Source of the DNA: Dromaius novaehollandiae
Taxonomy: Eukaryota > Chordata > Aves > Casuariiformes > Dromaiidae
Reading direction: 5' to 3'
DNA length: 64,000 nucleotides
NCBI RefSeq assembly: GCF_036370855.1
Contig: NC_088101.1
Span: 36,107,585 to 36,171,584, forward strand
Shown: in pieces, positions 25,159 to 38,720 of the stretch
How the letters are laid out: each line of letters starts with the position of its first letter
How positions within the stretch are numbered: position 1 is the first letter of the stretch
The notes under the pieces: generated by a model
Databases searched by the model: none
What the model saw: only the letters and a program-made list of their open reading frames with translations
What the model was told of the DNA's origin: nothing
Made by a program: the position numbers and the translations under genes

Positions 25159-25316
25159 TTATGCAGCATTGCCCCAGGCCTACCCAGTGCATCACTCTGC
25201 ATTACACTATTGCATGTTCTATGGAACAAGAAGGCTCATAGCAGATCATGGAAAAATGGAAACTGTTGGGCCCTGGACTCTTCTGTGTGCTAGAGCAAGT
25301 GATAACAGTGACAAGC
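25159..25316 (+). repeat. Right arm of a 158-bp inverted duplication
   Basis: This is the reverse complement of 23485-23642 at roughly 95% identity, counted by eye. Flanking sequence on both sides is unrelated to that of the left arm. The overlapping plus-strand open frames (24957-25241, 25054-25293 and 25106-25321) are not supported as genes. Confidence 0.9.
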
Positions 25317-28300
25317 ACTAGTACTTAATCATTTCAGTATCATTTGGCATCATGCATACTTACCCTTTCGATTTCTCTGTGGTATCAGTATATTACCCAC
25401 CCCTGAGGAAATCTCATTACAGGGATGTACACCTCCCCTCCCACAAGTTGCACTGCCTCATCAGCAGTAGCAGCTCTTGATGTCTATAATGATATGCCCA
25501 GAAAGACTTTGCAAACCTTTATTAATTGTTTCAGTGTATGAGAAAAACAGAGAGTATTGATTATTTCAGTCTTCTAAGCTCATTATATCTGTGGATACTG
25601 AAAATGCTTTTAAGCACAAGAGATTATGTAGGGTGGAGCTCCTTCTGTAATGCATTAAAAGGTTACGGTAATATTGTTATTGATACACTCGCGCATGTGC
25701 CTCAGTGGTGTTCCCTACAACTGTGATGACCTATAAATCAAAGAGACATTCTCCTTACTTGATCACTCAGAAAGTTGCTGACATTCTAAATCATATTGTT
25801 TTGCTAAAGTTGTTTTGCTGATTCCCATGACATATGGGCCTTCCTGATGTATAAGGTTGCTTTTGCTGATGATGATGTGTGAAAATAACAGCCATTAGAA
25901 GTTGCACTGTAATTATACCATATGTGTGCATATTCCTACATCCTGCAGGATGGAATGTCAAACTACTTAAATGTTTATCAGTTCCCTATCTATGGGTAAG
26001 CTAGTAGAGCTGCTCTTCTTATCTTACCATGTCCATGTTTCTGGAGCTAAAGGTCACAAATTCCAAGAAGTTAGATTGCAACTTGGTGTGAGCCTGTGCT
26101 TGTATCTATGGGCTCTTACCAATGGCATCTCATGTTTAAACTGAGTTCCTGTCAGCATATATACGCTGCCTTTAAGTGAAAAACATTTTCATCTCACATA
26201 GAAAAAATACATACAGTGAATGAACACGGTTACTAGCTGCTTCCCAGTTACTGTGTTTTCTACCTCTTACATGCCAGTTACATTGCAGCAAATGAGAAAT
26301 GTCTGTTTAACAACTGCCATATACTACATCTATTGCGGACTGCAGCTGCTCACAGTTGTGCAACTGCGATGAAATATATCCCCATAAAAGCACTAGTATG
26401 AGGCCTGTGTCATCCACAGAAATTCTGTCTAAATACTCAAAACAGAACTCAGGTAGACCAAGTAACAAATAGGAATCTAAAAGGACTACTGCAATTTGAG
26501 ACATTGACTGCATTTGTTAAAATTTTTAACGTATAATCCATCCACCCCAAGCAATTTCACTTCCCTATCTCTGGTGCTGTCTTGGCATTTTAACTAGAAA
26601 AAAAGCAAAGACAGCAGGTTTCTCATTTTGCTGTTTTCCCTCAGAGAAACTTAGGAAATCACATTTTTTAAATGCTGAGTTACAACTTGTTTAGATCAAA
26701 TATTAGCTTTGCATGATGAGAGAGTCTCTTATTTAAACCTACACTTCTGTTTTAAAACAACTTTGAAGAACATCACACACTTTCCTCACACAGTGTAGTA
26801 TAGTGCAAAATTACTCCAATTCCCACTCACTTCAGCAACTTTTAGGATAAATTTTTTTGCTGTAAATTTGGCAAGGAAACAGCAGTACAGATATATGACC
26901 ACGTAAGAGCAGATTTATGGTTGCACACCAACTTTTTAGTATTTGAACTACAAAACCATAATGTTCCCTTAGTTTTGGGCTTTTCACAGTGTGTTGTGTA
27001 AATAAATAGGCATACCTGCAAGCACATCTTATTCAGTTGCATATGCAAACAAATACCAAGCTGGCACATGTTAACAACCACCACTGTAACTAACAGACCT
27101 GTGATGGACCTGTGTGCGTGCTGCTTATTATGCACATTTACAGTGCCCCAATCCTGCAAGACACAGTTTGCCCCAAAAAGCCATTCAGCTTATACCCATA
27201 GATGTCTACTCATGCAGACAAGTGTGAAGGAGCACTGTGTATTGCAGTGAATCTTTAATTAGGTTTTGAAAAGTCAAATACAAGATTCAACAACGTTCTT
27301 CAGGTCAACAAAGCCCATGTATAGCACCAGTTCTTATTTTTACACATTGGCTGAGGTTTTGGCAAAAAAAAATTACTGTTCTAAGCATTTCAAAATCAGA
27401 GGCCACATTGTTACTGACTATTGTTTGTATAATTGTAGCAACAAAACCCAAGATTTTACTGAGCTGGACAAACACAGGCAGTGTGAAAGCAGACACGTGA
27501 AAACCTGGCAGTTGCTTACAACAAGAGGCTGACCTGGAGGCAAAACAGACATGGTTTCTGCAACACCACAATAAACACTGCTGTCATTCTGAATTCCTGT
27601 TGTCAGTCAGAAAGGGGTTGGAGAAGAAGAAAGAGTCTCCATCACTATCCTCCAGTTCTGCATTTGCCAGGAGGTGTAGCCAGTACAGTCCTTTGTCTCT
27701 TTATCTAACCTCCCTTCAGTCCCCTTGGTAGGAATGGAACTGGCTTTAATGCCCGAGAAGTCTTGGAGCAGAGATCAACTCAGGGTAGAAAGACAATCTC
27801 TGCTCCAAAGGATTTACAATCTAAGACAAAAAACATGGGGGATACACTACACTCTCCTTTGGTCTATATCCCTATTTACTTTCCCCCTTATTAAAATACT
27901 GGTTTTTACTCTTCTTTGTCTTTGATTGACTAATAATGCTATTCCCCAGCTTTACAATAGATGTATCTTCCTTATTTGCCAGCAATGTGGTTTTGCGAAT
28001 GGTTTATTTAGATTGCTACGGAATAAAGTAAGAGTGTTGCCCATTAATATCAATACTCTTGAACCTAAGCTGGTTACTTTCACTCATAGTTTGAATCTGT
28101 CTGTTTTTATTAGATATTTAAGTCACTATGTTCTTATTAAGATTACAGTATGTTGCAACTAATGGAAATAAGCCATTGCAACAACTCAACAACTCTGACA
28201 TTACTAGTCAGGAACAGTACATGTTTCACAAACAAGTTTTATGGGAGCCTGTAACTACACATTCATAAGAAAATATGAGCTACATACAATTTGCACACTT

Positions 28301-29270
28301 GCCTTCAGTTTTCAGCCGAAAATGTGGAGTGGAAGCTACAGCATTTTCAAATGGGAGAGTACCATGTGCTTGGACCAAGATACTGTGTTACACTGAAATA
28401 TATTATCTGTATACCCAGAACAGAACAATTTCTTCTTGCAAGTGAAACATTTATTGAATAAAATGGGGGGGGGGCTAGTTTTGCATTTTTGCTGTAAAGA
28501 GTCTGATTTCTCCATGGAGACAGAGATGTGGCATCACTGACAGACATAAAAGTGATCAAGGTCATAAAATATAGCTGAGGTTATGATATTTCTCCTCACC
28601 TTATCATGTGAAGGGATTTCAAGTCCATTTTAACCTGCTGTTAGGTCCCAAACAGGCCTTTGTCTACAAATCTGCAAATGAATGTAACAAATCAGACTCT
28701 AGCTTATTATCATTATTACTGTCTCCAGATTTGTTTAATTAGGTGTGTTGGGCACTTTTCAAATTGGATTAAATACCCATTTTTTTTGCTACAGCAAGTT
28801 CACAAATAGCTGTCTTGGGAAAAGAGAAAATACACTATTGAATCCCACTTGGCTCCCACAATGCACTTTGTCCCACTGTGCACAGAGAAAGAACATTGTG
28901 CATATTGTGAAAGGCACACCAAAGCAGCTTGATTCCTGGAAGAGTCTTGGTACTGTGAAGCAAAAGTTATCGGCTCACCTCCCCACCCAGAAAACGAAGG
29001 AGTCTCTCAAAGTCTGTAGCTCTCTGAAAGCTTGCAGGATTCTCCTGTGGTTCTTATATTACCTGCACTCTCACACTATCAAAACCATTGTGCAGAAAGA
29101 ACTCTCTGACATCCTGCCTTTTTGATGACAACACTTTATTATTCCTACTTTGCTGTATGTGGAAGGCCAAGGACTAGCACAGAATTAGTGTTGCAAACTC
29201 ACATCTTTCTGCTATATGACTGATATTACATACACTATATCCAGACCTTCGGCTATTGTATTTGAACAAT
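25317..29270. other. Intergenic DNA, no gene seen
   Basis: No recognised gene or repeat. A G10 run lies at 28465-28474. The 126-codon open frame at 28745-29125 has no recognised similarity; its reverse strand is interrupted by stops in every frame. Confidence 0.55.
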
Positions 29271-29880
29271 CATGTTATCCTCAGAGAAAGGCTCACACTC
29301 AGTGCTTATACAACAGGGTAAAACATGAGGGGCAAAACACCTTACAGAGATAGAGCTGGCTACTGACACACGCAATTGCTTGGAAAAATAGGATGGCAAT
29401 AGATGAGTCATCTGCCTCCAAGTTCGTATGCCTGGCTTCAACCACACTCTTTCTTTCAGTTTGTTGCCTGTCCTACCTACTTCATCCCTCCATGCTCCTG
29501 CTTTTCTCCCACAGTTCATGACACTGCTCTGTGGCTGCAACACTCTGGAACCTCTCTCTTCCTCTCCAGAGGAGTGATTTTAGGTGTCACATTCATTTCA
29601 CTCCCTTGGCAAAGCGCAGCCTTTTAATAGTGTTGGGTGCACCCTGTCATGCACCGTCTCCAATACTGCAGGCACTGCAACCTCTACCTGGCACTTCAGC
29701 CCCTCAGTGAGATTGGAAAAGGTCTTATCCAGAGCAGAGATACAGTGTTCCACCCTGTCCACAGTAGGTTTTAATGTTTCCTAATCTCCTGAAACTTCTC
29801 ACTGAAGCCTTCCCAACTCCCATCTGCATTCTGCAATCCCATTCTGCCTTTACTGCTATACTGAATGTTGCTACTCCTGA
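29253..29880 (-). pseudogene. Small decayed coding relic, unidentified
   Basis: On the minus strand, 29780-29598 is open for 60 codons with a protein-like sequence containing TVDRVEHCISALDKTFSNLT and VEVAVPAVLETVHDRV. Directly upstream, another frame (about 29880-29790) reads GRMGLQNADGSWEGFSEKFQ, and downstream a frame from 29543 to 29253 reads GRKAGAWRDEVGRTGNKLKE. The heptad-like spacing of hydrophobic residues in the central piece suggests a coiled coil. The frame changes and stops imply a non-functional remnant, possibly of a retrocopy or a transposon-derived gene. The parent is not recognised. Confidence 0.35.
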
Positions 29881-30677
29881 GGATGAAAACAGGATAATTT
29901 ATTCTTGTCCTTAACTGTAGGAAGGCAAAATTCAGGTTTGTCTACACTGCTGAAAAGCGTTGTGCTGTCTCTATACAGAAAATTCACCTCTGGAAATTAA
30001 AACACTAGAAATATTAAGAAGCAGCAAGCATAACAAAATAATGAGATTCTCTTCAGCATTTCACTCTCTGAAGAGAAAAAAACAACAGCTATGCAAGACA
30101 AATAGATACACTGCCTGCTGATTTCACTGTGAACCTACCCATTGAGTAGTGTGCAATACTACGTACTGCATGTGAGGTTGTGGGTGAACCATTCTGCTTT
30201 ATAACTAAAGCTAATGGGTCAAAAAGAACTATTTCTTCTTTCCCCAAGATGGCAGTTTCCTAAAATGTTCAGTGGCAGCATACGGGAGGAAATATGTTGT
30301 ATTTAAACCAAAGAAGTATTTCAATTTCTGGACACATTATCTGCTTTTATTTGCTGGTCACCTAAAACAGCAGTGTAGAAACTGGCACAGGAAGTGTTTT
30401 GCTTGCTGAAAGTCTGGTTAAAAACACTAATTATCTACAGGAAAGTTTTGAGTTGCTGGTTTCCATCATTTTAATGTTATCACAGCAGCCCACCAATTCC
30501 CTGTACTGCACAGGTAGGACCTCATCACTAAAATGCAGCTCATCAGACCGTTCTCCAAGGCATGTTTTTCCTCAGAAAATATTAATTCATATTAAACTTA
30601 TTTCTTAATTCTAAAATAGAACTTCTGAACAAAGTAAGAGAGTAAGAAAGAGTAAAAATAACCAGAAAAAATAGCTA

Positions 30678-30800
30678 GTAGTTAGGGTACTCACCTGGAA
30701 AGCAGAGGCAGACTCAAGTTCTACTCAGTGTCAGATAAAGCACAGATCAAAGCTCAGTGTTCCCACACTCTGAGGAAGTGAGTTAACCACAGGTTACCAC
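30678..30800 (+). repeat. Possible tRNA-derived SINE relic
   Basis: TAGTTAGGGTACTCACCTGG resembles a Pol III A-box region and GACTCAAGTTCTACTC, about 30 bases further on, resembles a B-box region, as in the heads of tRNA-derived SINEs. The body is diverged and no A-tail is seen. Confidence 0.3.
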
Positions 30801-32890
30801 ACATTTCTCTGTTTGTATCCTTCTTTCTATTTTTCTTGAGGATTTTGTTTGGATCACTGACTTCTTCCACATTCAAAGGGAACGCTGCCAAAGCATCCAG
30901 CTTCTAGAGGAGCAGGAATATTCAGAGGAGGGTTTTAAGCAATTAATAACATTGGGAAGAGAAAGCATTAGAAAAAGTTAACATTAAAATTATTTAAGAG
31001 AATACTCTTTGGTGCTACCTTTTAAAAAGCTGTTATTCACTACCTAACAAAATTCTGTTTTAATTGCTTTTTAAACATTCAAACTCTAAAAGCTGTATTT
31101 TCTCAGGAAATAAAATATTGGAACACTTTGTGAAATATTCAGTGCATGAGACATAACACCTTAATGTTATCTGAGGCCTACAGCAACGGCCATAGTATGA
31201 ATCTCAGCCTTTTTCCTGTAGCATTTGTGTAATACATAATGAATGACACGAATGTCTGTGACTGACTGTCCGGAACAGTTATTGTTCTGGAATAGATTTC
31301 AGCACTCAGCAAATGAAGAAACCAGTTCAAGATTATGCCGTAATAGCTATACCATAAAATAAATCTATAAAAAACTCAGTTCCTGAAATAGTAAACTCTT
31401 TACTAAGGACTTAGATCTTAACAACCACAAAGAACTATATGTGAAAACCCACAGTAAATATGAACAGCTTTCGGATGAGCACAAGATTTCTACTCCAGAA
31501 GTACTGGTTAAATTAAATCTTTTAAAGTAGAAGGTAATCATCGCCAATAGAGATAGATGAATCAATAAATGGAAAGGATTTATTTTAGGGTCAAAGGCAG
31601 CTCTTTCACCTGGTCATAAGATTTCTGTGAACAGTCTAATTCATATTTTGTGCAAATTGTGCCTGCTAGTGAATGCTCACTGTGACTATTCACTCATACT
31701 ATCAATACTCAATATTGGAGTTGTGTGCCTGATCAAGTAAGCTAAAGTTTTATTTCTTACCATGTTGGATGGCCTAAATTGCATGGACAAGGTGAAGGCC
31801 TAATTAGTGAACTGGTATTTTGTTCCCCTCAAGGAAACAGTGGCAGGTAGATGGCTAAAGATAGGAGAGAATGTTCAGGGATTTTTAGGAAATTTAAACT
31901 TTTGCTTTTAACTACAAGTGGAACATTATATTCTATCCACCTATAATTTAGAGGTATCTTTCTCCCTTTCTTTGATTTTTTTTAGTTAGAAAACATGTTT
32001 GTGCATGGAAGAAGCAAGGAGAATGTGGCATTTCTGTTGGACTACTGAGGAACTGCAGAAGGCACAAAGCCTCTTAACACTCTAGTGCCACTGAAAAAGG
32101 CCAAAGACGCATCATTTTGGGGTGAGTGGAAAAAGGAAAGTTTTTACCTCAGTTAATTTTACTGAGCTTTTCAGATATAATCTGAACTTTGCAATGCCGA
32201 CAAGAATGCGCCCATACCTGTCTTGAATTCCTTCTCTCTACTATCCCTCAGATTCTCATCTCATTTTTTGATTACAGAGAACTCTGTTCTCCAGAACTAC
32301 TGGAAATAATGTAAGAGAAATGGAACAACCCCCCTAAATTGTGAACCTGATCATTAATATTACTTGTAAAAGTAGATCAGTATGTCCAAGGAGATTTTTT
32401 AGAATTGTGAGATGCTGAGCAGGTATAACTTTTCTTCATGACGTTCTCTTTCACTGATATAATGGTCCCTCCCTCTCCTTTTTCTAGACTTAGCCTGAGA
32501 TATTATGAAAAAACAGTTGTGACTCCACTGTTCTCTTGTTGTACTGTTTCTCTTATATTCTTTTAATTTGTCCCTGACACTCTGTGGCCTCTGGGCTAGC
32601 CATTTTCTTGTTGCCTGGCAGTGGCACTCCACCTTCTATAACCTGTCAGTTTTAATGTGATTTTTTCTTTCTGTTTTGAGGAGTACAGAAACATTTGGAA
32701 GCTGCAATATAAACTCACGGAAAATGATAGCTGACACTTAGCTGAAAATATTTGCTTTGCTCCACTACTGTCCTTTCGTGACAAGATAATAATTCTTGCC
32801 AGAAAATATCAGACTGAGCCTGAAAGAGTTCAAACCTATGAGAGAGAAAAAGATTTTTCTAATGAAGCCTGAGTCCAGTGTGAAAACTCT

Positions 32891-32918
32891 TAAAATGAAA
32901 TAAAATAAAATAAAATAA
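32891..32918 (+). repeat. (TAAAA)n microsatellite
   Basis: Four to five near-perfect AAAAT/TAAAA units. They give the Phe/Ile-rich stretch in the reverse-strand open frames. Confidence 0.9.
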
Positions 32919-35900
32919 TGAAAATCCTGCAAAGGAAAATTCCATGTTCCCCTGTTTGGAAAGGCAGAGAGAGAAGTACACCTTCCTTTGGCCCTTGGGA
33001 GGGCCAAAAGTCCCCCTCAACTTTGGGGGCTTTTAAATGTTCTACAGATCTTAGATATTGTGATGGAGATTTCAAAAATAGTAATTTTAATGGTAGAAAC
33101 ACATCTAAATCTCCTTAGATTTAGGTTCTGGAAGGTCTCAAGACAAAGTACTAAAGTTTTCATAAACAGCTACAGAAAGGATCTCTCCTGTTTGCTCTGT
33201 CTGGGCAGGACTGTCATTGCTTCAGGGCCAAGTGTTTGACTATGGCTCTCAGATCTTTTTATCTAATATGTAAATTCATTAGATTTCCTATCCCTGCTAC
33301 CAATAAAGGCTGAGGATTTTCAAAATTCTCAAAAATACTCAACAGATATTTTAAAAAAATTCCCAATCAGGACTGGCATTTACCTTTGAGAATATGGTTG
33401 CTTTTCTCACTCACATGCTAAAGTGTAAGTTGCATCTTACCTAATTTTACATGTCACAAGTACGGCTGTCTACCTTTGAGCTAGTTGTCTAGACTCCTTT
33501 TCTAGTCAATAGAGATAAACAAGCACTTCAAAGACACAATTCATCTAATCAATTTAGGCATCTGCCTTAAAAAGAGATGAAACGTGTCCTAGTCACCTAT
33601 ATCTCATCACTGGCTATAAATGAAGCGTAGATGACTAGCTCACATGCAAACAACTATCTTGTAGGTGACTACATTTTAATGAGATGAATCTCAGCATAGA
33701 TGACTTGCACTGCTAGTTGGTTTAATATAATAGGGCTCCCCTAAGGCAGAGGCTGTAGGCAATTGCTAGGATTAGCCCTGAAACTGCTTCTGCCAATACT
33801 AGAGTAGAAAGCGTTAGTGTTGTGAGAGGCTTGCATTTCTTATTCTTCCAGTGAGGTAAAAGAGAAGTAGATGTGGCTGTCTGAACAGAAACTGCTTAGA
33901 ATGAGGGCTAAGCATTTCTAAAGGAGGCAACCTTAATTCTGCAGAGAAGGTATTTCCCAGTGGTGCTAATTTCATGTGTTGCACCAGAACCTGGACAATA
34001 TGACTGTGGGCCCTAAAGTATGACCCTGTAGTCTGAGAATATGTTATAAAGGCTGGCTCTTGCTGCTCTCTCTGTCTTGTGACGGTAGGCCCTTTACGCA
34101 ACGTTCAAAGTCATTTGTGTATTCATTTGAGGGGCCTCTCCTCACCAGCACCTTCTTTAACTGACTAATTTCTTTGATTTTTACTGCATGTTCCTATTGC
34201 ATTGTCAAAAAAATTCCAATACATCCAGTGACTTTAATTCTCTGATTAAATGATTTCCTGGGAGGACTGCAGCATAGATGTTGGATTAATCTGCTAGAGA
34301 GAGAGGAGCTTCAGCTAAACACATCTTATCCCAGCCTGGCATTCAAACACCTTCCTCCTTTCTTCAAGCATTTCTAGTTAATCTTTCAATTTCCTTATTT
34401 TATTTTCAAAATATCAGTTACACGGAACTGCTTAACCATGGAGATTACAACAAAGAAAAAAAAAGGCAGGCTTTGTAGCTGACAGAGTACATGATTATAC
34501 TAGCGTTGTAAGCTCAATTATTCCAATTGTATTGTATGAAAACCCTCTCTAAACAACATATTCTCTGATGTGCTTGCTTTTTCATGCTGTAGCAGAAACC
34601 ATCAGCCTGCAATGCCTTCATATTTGCTGTCTCTTAGCTTTAACTCCTCCCTTAGTGCTCTATCTTGTAATAAATCCCCTTTTGGGAGGAGTTCAATACA
34701 ACTTCCCCCTTGTGTCTTTGGAGGACAAACCATGCTCAACCAAAGAGCCTGGCTGCTTAATATGCCTTCTTGACAACGCACAGCATTGGAGAATGAAATA
34801 CTGGTCTCTTCCATGACTGTGAATTACAATTTTTCCTGAAAACAAGGTCATCTCTATAGTAATTTTTATTTCTATTACAGGATCAGATCAAACTTTCCAA
34901 ACCAAGCTTGTCTGAAGTATTAAGTTTCCATTGTGCTGAACTTGGAAAATGCTTCACATGATACAAAAAGTCTGCTCACTTTCACTACAGCAGGATATAT
35001 GCAAAGGTATCATCCTTATGGAGGGAAAATCCTGTTGATTTATTTTTGAGCAGAATAGACCTGAGGAAGTTTATGCATGGTTGGCCAACCAGCTTGCCTG
35101 CTCCTTCTTACCTGCTTAGTCTAAAAGGAAAAGGGAAATTCCCTTGCATGGAATAAGGCAGTCAACTGATCCTTTGGCAAAAGCGAGAGGACAAATATTT
35201 ACCAGTGAATTTCCATTCCGGAAGTGGGAAAGTGAGTTTTCTACAAAAAAAGAAATCTCAACCTATATCACCAATGTAGAAATTAAAACTGTTCCTTTTT
35301 GGTACGAGTTTTGCAGCATGCCCTTTTATTTATTTTCCTACATTCACACGAGAGGAAGAATACAAAAAGACAAAAGGTGTCAATGACAACAACCAATGAA
35401 CAATTCCAAAGTGTGTGGACATGAAGTCATGTCATCTAAAAGTCTGTTTTGTATTAGTCTTTCTTCAATCTCTTTGCCAAATAATCTAAATAACTAGAAT
35501 CTGAAAGTAACAGTAGATAAAATCATCCACAAACTGACCAAAAGAACTCTGTAAATTAAATTTATCTGGGAAGATTTCTGAGCTCAAAGGGGAAATACTT
35601 GAGATGAAAACAGATGTCTATATTGTTTTTTTTCAAGCTTAAAAGAATCTTTTTGCACTGATTTGTTGTTGTGTAAATACCTAAACATGTTTTGGGATAT
35701 AGTTTGACATGCAAAATATGATTTTTTATTAGAGTTGTAAGTCTATGTCATAATTAAGTACAAATTTTGCTTTAAAATATAACAGAAGGCATAGACAAGA
35801 TTAAGAATCACTATCAAGAGCCACAGCAAAATGTAACCGCAATGTGAAACTACAGATGAATGCATATTTTTTTCATACTATAAGGTATAATACTAAGTCA

Positions 35901-37319
35901 AGAGCTGTGGTCGTATTATGCAATTCCAGCAATCCCAAGCTATTTGCATGAGAAATTAGTATCATTCATATTTCTAAAAACAAACCCATATGAATATAAT
36001 CTCCTCTTCTATCAGCTCCTGCTTCCTTTGTCAAGAAGCCTTGGCAGACAAACCAGAGGCAATGGATTTACACATGACCTACTTCATGTGGTAAAATATA
36101 TAAATATTCTACTCCAAAATTTTGGAGAACCCATTTAAAACACTTTGGAATGCACTCCTAAAAGAACACAAAGTCAAGGGAGGAATCAAGGCTTCTTTCA
36201 CGTGCTCATATAAGCAAGGCAATAATTGAGATGAAAAAATGTCAGAGGAGCCTAAAGTCCAAAAAGAACACAGTCAACTAGTTGGAAGGTGGCAAAAGCA
36301 CTGTGGCTGTGAGTGGTAGTTACATACCAGAGCACAGTGTCGCCTGGCCAGTTAAAGTGCATTTTAGTCAGTTTTGTACTACATACTTCACCACAGTATC
36401 TGATCACAAAATGGATACTGTTTTGGACCACAACAGCTATACAGGCTTCACAAATAGTAACACACACAACAGTGCAGTGGCTAGGCCTGAAATTATTCTG
36501 GCATTTTAGTCGGTAAGAATTCCATCTTGGCTCGATTCTCAAGCTGCTTTGCCGGGCACATCCTTTTCTTGGCTATGTACAGCTACCAATTGTAAACTTA
36601 TTTTTTAAAATGGAAAAAAACTGAGTAATCTAACCAACTGAAAAACAGCTGATTGCAGTTGATTGTTTTCTTACTGCTGTTACAAAAATAGACAATCTAC
36701 AGCAAAGGAACCTCACCCGAAAAATAGGGTGGCAATTCCTCAGAAATCCTGATTATTTGCAAAATAAAAGAGCAAGATTGTCTTAGCACCTGCAATGAAA
36801 CCTCTTCGGGTTTTTAGCCATCACTGATACATTGGCAAGGCAAAGAAAATCCTTTCTTCTTCAAGATTGTCCATGTACAGAAACACAAAAGATCTCCATA
36901 GTGCAATTAATTGAGCTCAGAGGATCTTTATTCTCTGAGCTTCCTGAATCCCAGCACACTTGTACAGAAATAACCGGCAGGGACAAAGTGAGGGGAGAAG
37001 GTGATCACGTCCTTATGTGCAGTTACAGCAGTCTATCAAGCCAAATGGCAGTGTGACCCAACGGCTCCACCGTGAGCTTGCCAGAACACTCTGTGACCTT
37101 AGTGAGTCTGTACTTCCAAGCACAAGCTGTATTTCAGGAGAATTTCAAAATGGACCATGCTTACGTTATTTAAAGTTTCAAGGAAAAAACACAATAAGAA
37201 AACTAGCTGAAACATTCAAGTTCGATAGAAATTTTTGCAATTTTTAATCCTAATTTAAGGAAACTATGCCCTACCATGCCTTACTGTAGTTGTGCCCACT
37301 AACTTTGCTATGTAGACAG

Positions 37320-37530
37320 TTACGCAGCAATAATTATGCAGATGTTAAAAGTCAAACCTAAATAGTGTGCTGTTTATGCATTTCATTAGCGTTCTTAATT
37401 GCTTTGGTTTCCCCTAACACAGGATGTCTCAATTATGAACTGTGGAACATTGTTAGTTATGCATGGAAACTCACTGTATTAATATTCTTGGTTTTGCTAG
37501 CTGTTAACTTACTTTAAAAGAGAAATACAG
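37320..37530. promoter_or_regulatory. Candidate regulatory block rich in homeodomain/POU-like sites
   Basis: Within about 200 bases occur TAATTATGCAGAT, TTTATGCATTTCATTAGCG, CTTAATTGCTTTGG, CAATTATGAACTG, TTATGCATGG and GTTAACTTAC. These are dense TAAT, ATGCAT and HNF1-like half sites about 3 kb upstream of the GAB1 island. Only base composition and motifs support this; cross-species conservation is untested. Confidence 0.25.
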
Positions 37531-38698
37531 CTACATACAGCTCTTTCGTAAGATTATTGGTCAAAGTGCCAGTGGAATTGTAAACTGAACGGGTAAGAAT
37601 GAAACACTGAATGGGTAGTTCAAGTACCAGTTTGCGAGCAGAAAGAGAAATACATCACCACGATCAGCAAGAAATCAGTCCATCAGATAACATCTTAAAG
37701 ATGATATGTATCTAACAGGTCATTTTGAAGTATTTCTTTGCTGTATTATATTTTCTTAAATTCAACAGTGCAATGAACGATTTTTAAGACAGTGTTTGGG
37801 TCTGTTATTGTACGTTACAATAATGTTCTACAGGTTCTAAACGGAAGTTTTTATTACGTTCTCATTATTTATTGGTATTCTTGACATCTACTCCTTTTTC
37901 CTAACGTATGATTTATCACTACATGGCAGGCCTGAAACCTACACACAAAGTGCATCTCTGGATAGCTATTTTCAAGAGAATTAATTCTTACTGTAGCTAT
38001 TGGACAAACTAATGCTGGACTCTGGGCTAACACCGGTTCCAACATATTTTAAAATACAAATGTAATGTCAAAATATTAGACAACTACATTAGTGGTTTAA
38101 ATAAAAGAGCTATACTGAAGCCCACCTTGAAGTCTAAACCTCATATTACAATTTGAGTTCATGCTTATTAACTGTATGCATCCAATCACTTTCTCATTTA
38201 TTCTTTCCATTAGCCCCATCAAAATACATGAAGTGATGATTCGTCAAAATATAAGTGAGGATGGTCTGGATGCTAGGATCTGTGCACTTTTAACACTGGT
38301 GAAGCACAAAAATCACTGATCATCTTTTTCTAAATGTTTTTGGAAAAATCTTCATGATCTTTCTTTTAATATTTAATAGTGCTTTACCTGTCATACAACT
38401 TCAAGCATTAGTAAAAGTAACTACGTGTAAAGATTTACAGTGAAATTAATGCACTCATTTCAATGGCTCCAGCCTTTAACCTTTCATTTTCCTGTTACTC
38501 ATGCAAGTGACCCTGTCAAAATGCTACAGATGCTGTTTTGTAACTTTTTAATATGATATACCTTGAGGAATCACAGCAACTATCACACTACCTTCAACAA
38601 AGGCACACTAGGGGGACTATTTCTCTGCAATGGAAGAGCACTGCTGTTAACCAAACAACACGTCCCATTCCAGAACCCTGCAAATAAGTAATCTGAAA

Positions 38699-38720
38699 AT
38701 ATATATATATATATATATAT
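38699..38720 (+). repeat. (AT)11 microsatellite
   Basis: Eleven perfect AT units. The length is likely polymorphic. Confidence 0.95.

Larger units (their letters stand above)
29900..38690. other. Intergenic DNA upstream of GAB1, no gene seen
   Basis: AT-rich sequence with no recognised exon. Items listed separately are a tRNA-SINE relic at 30.7 kb, a TAAAA repeat at 32.9 kb and a homeodomain-site-rich block near 37.3-37.5 kb. Open frames at 32399-33102 (minus), 33814-34101 (minus) and 36252-36542 (both strands) are short and unsupported. Confidence 0.55.
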
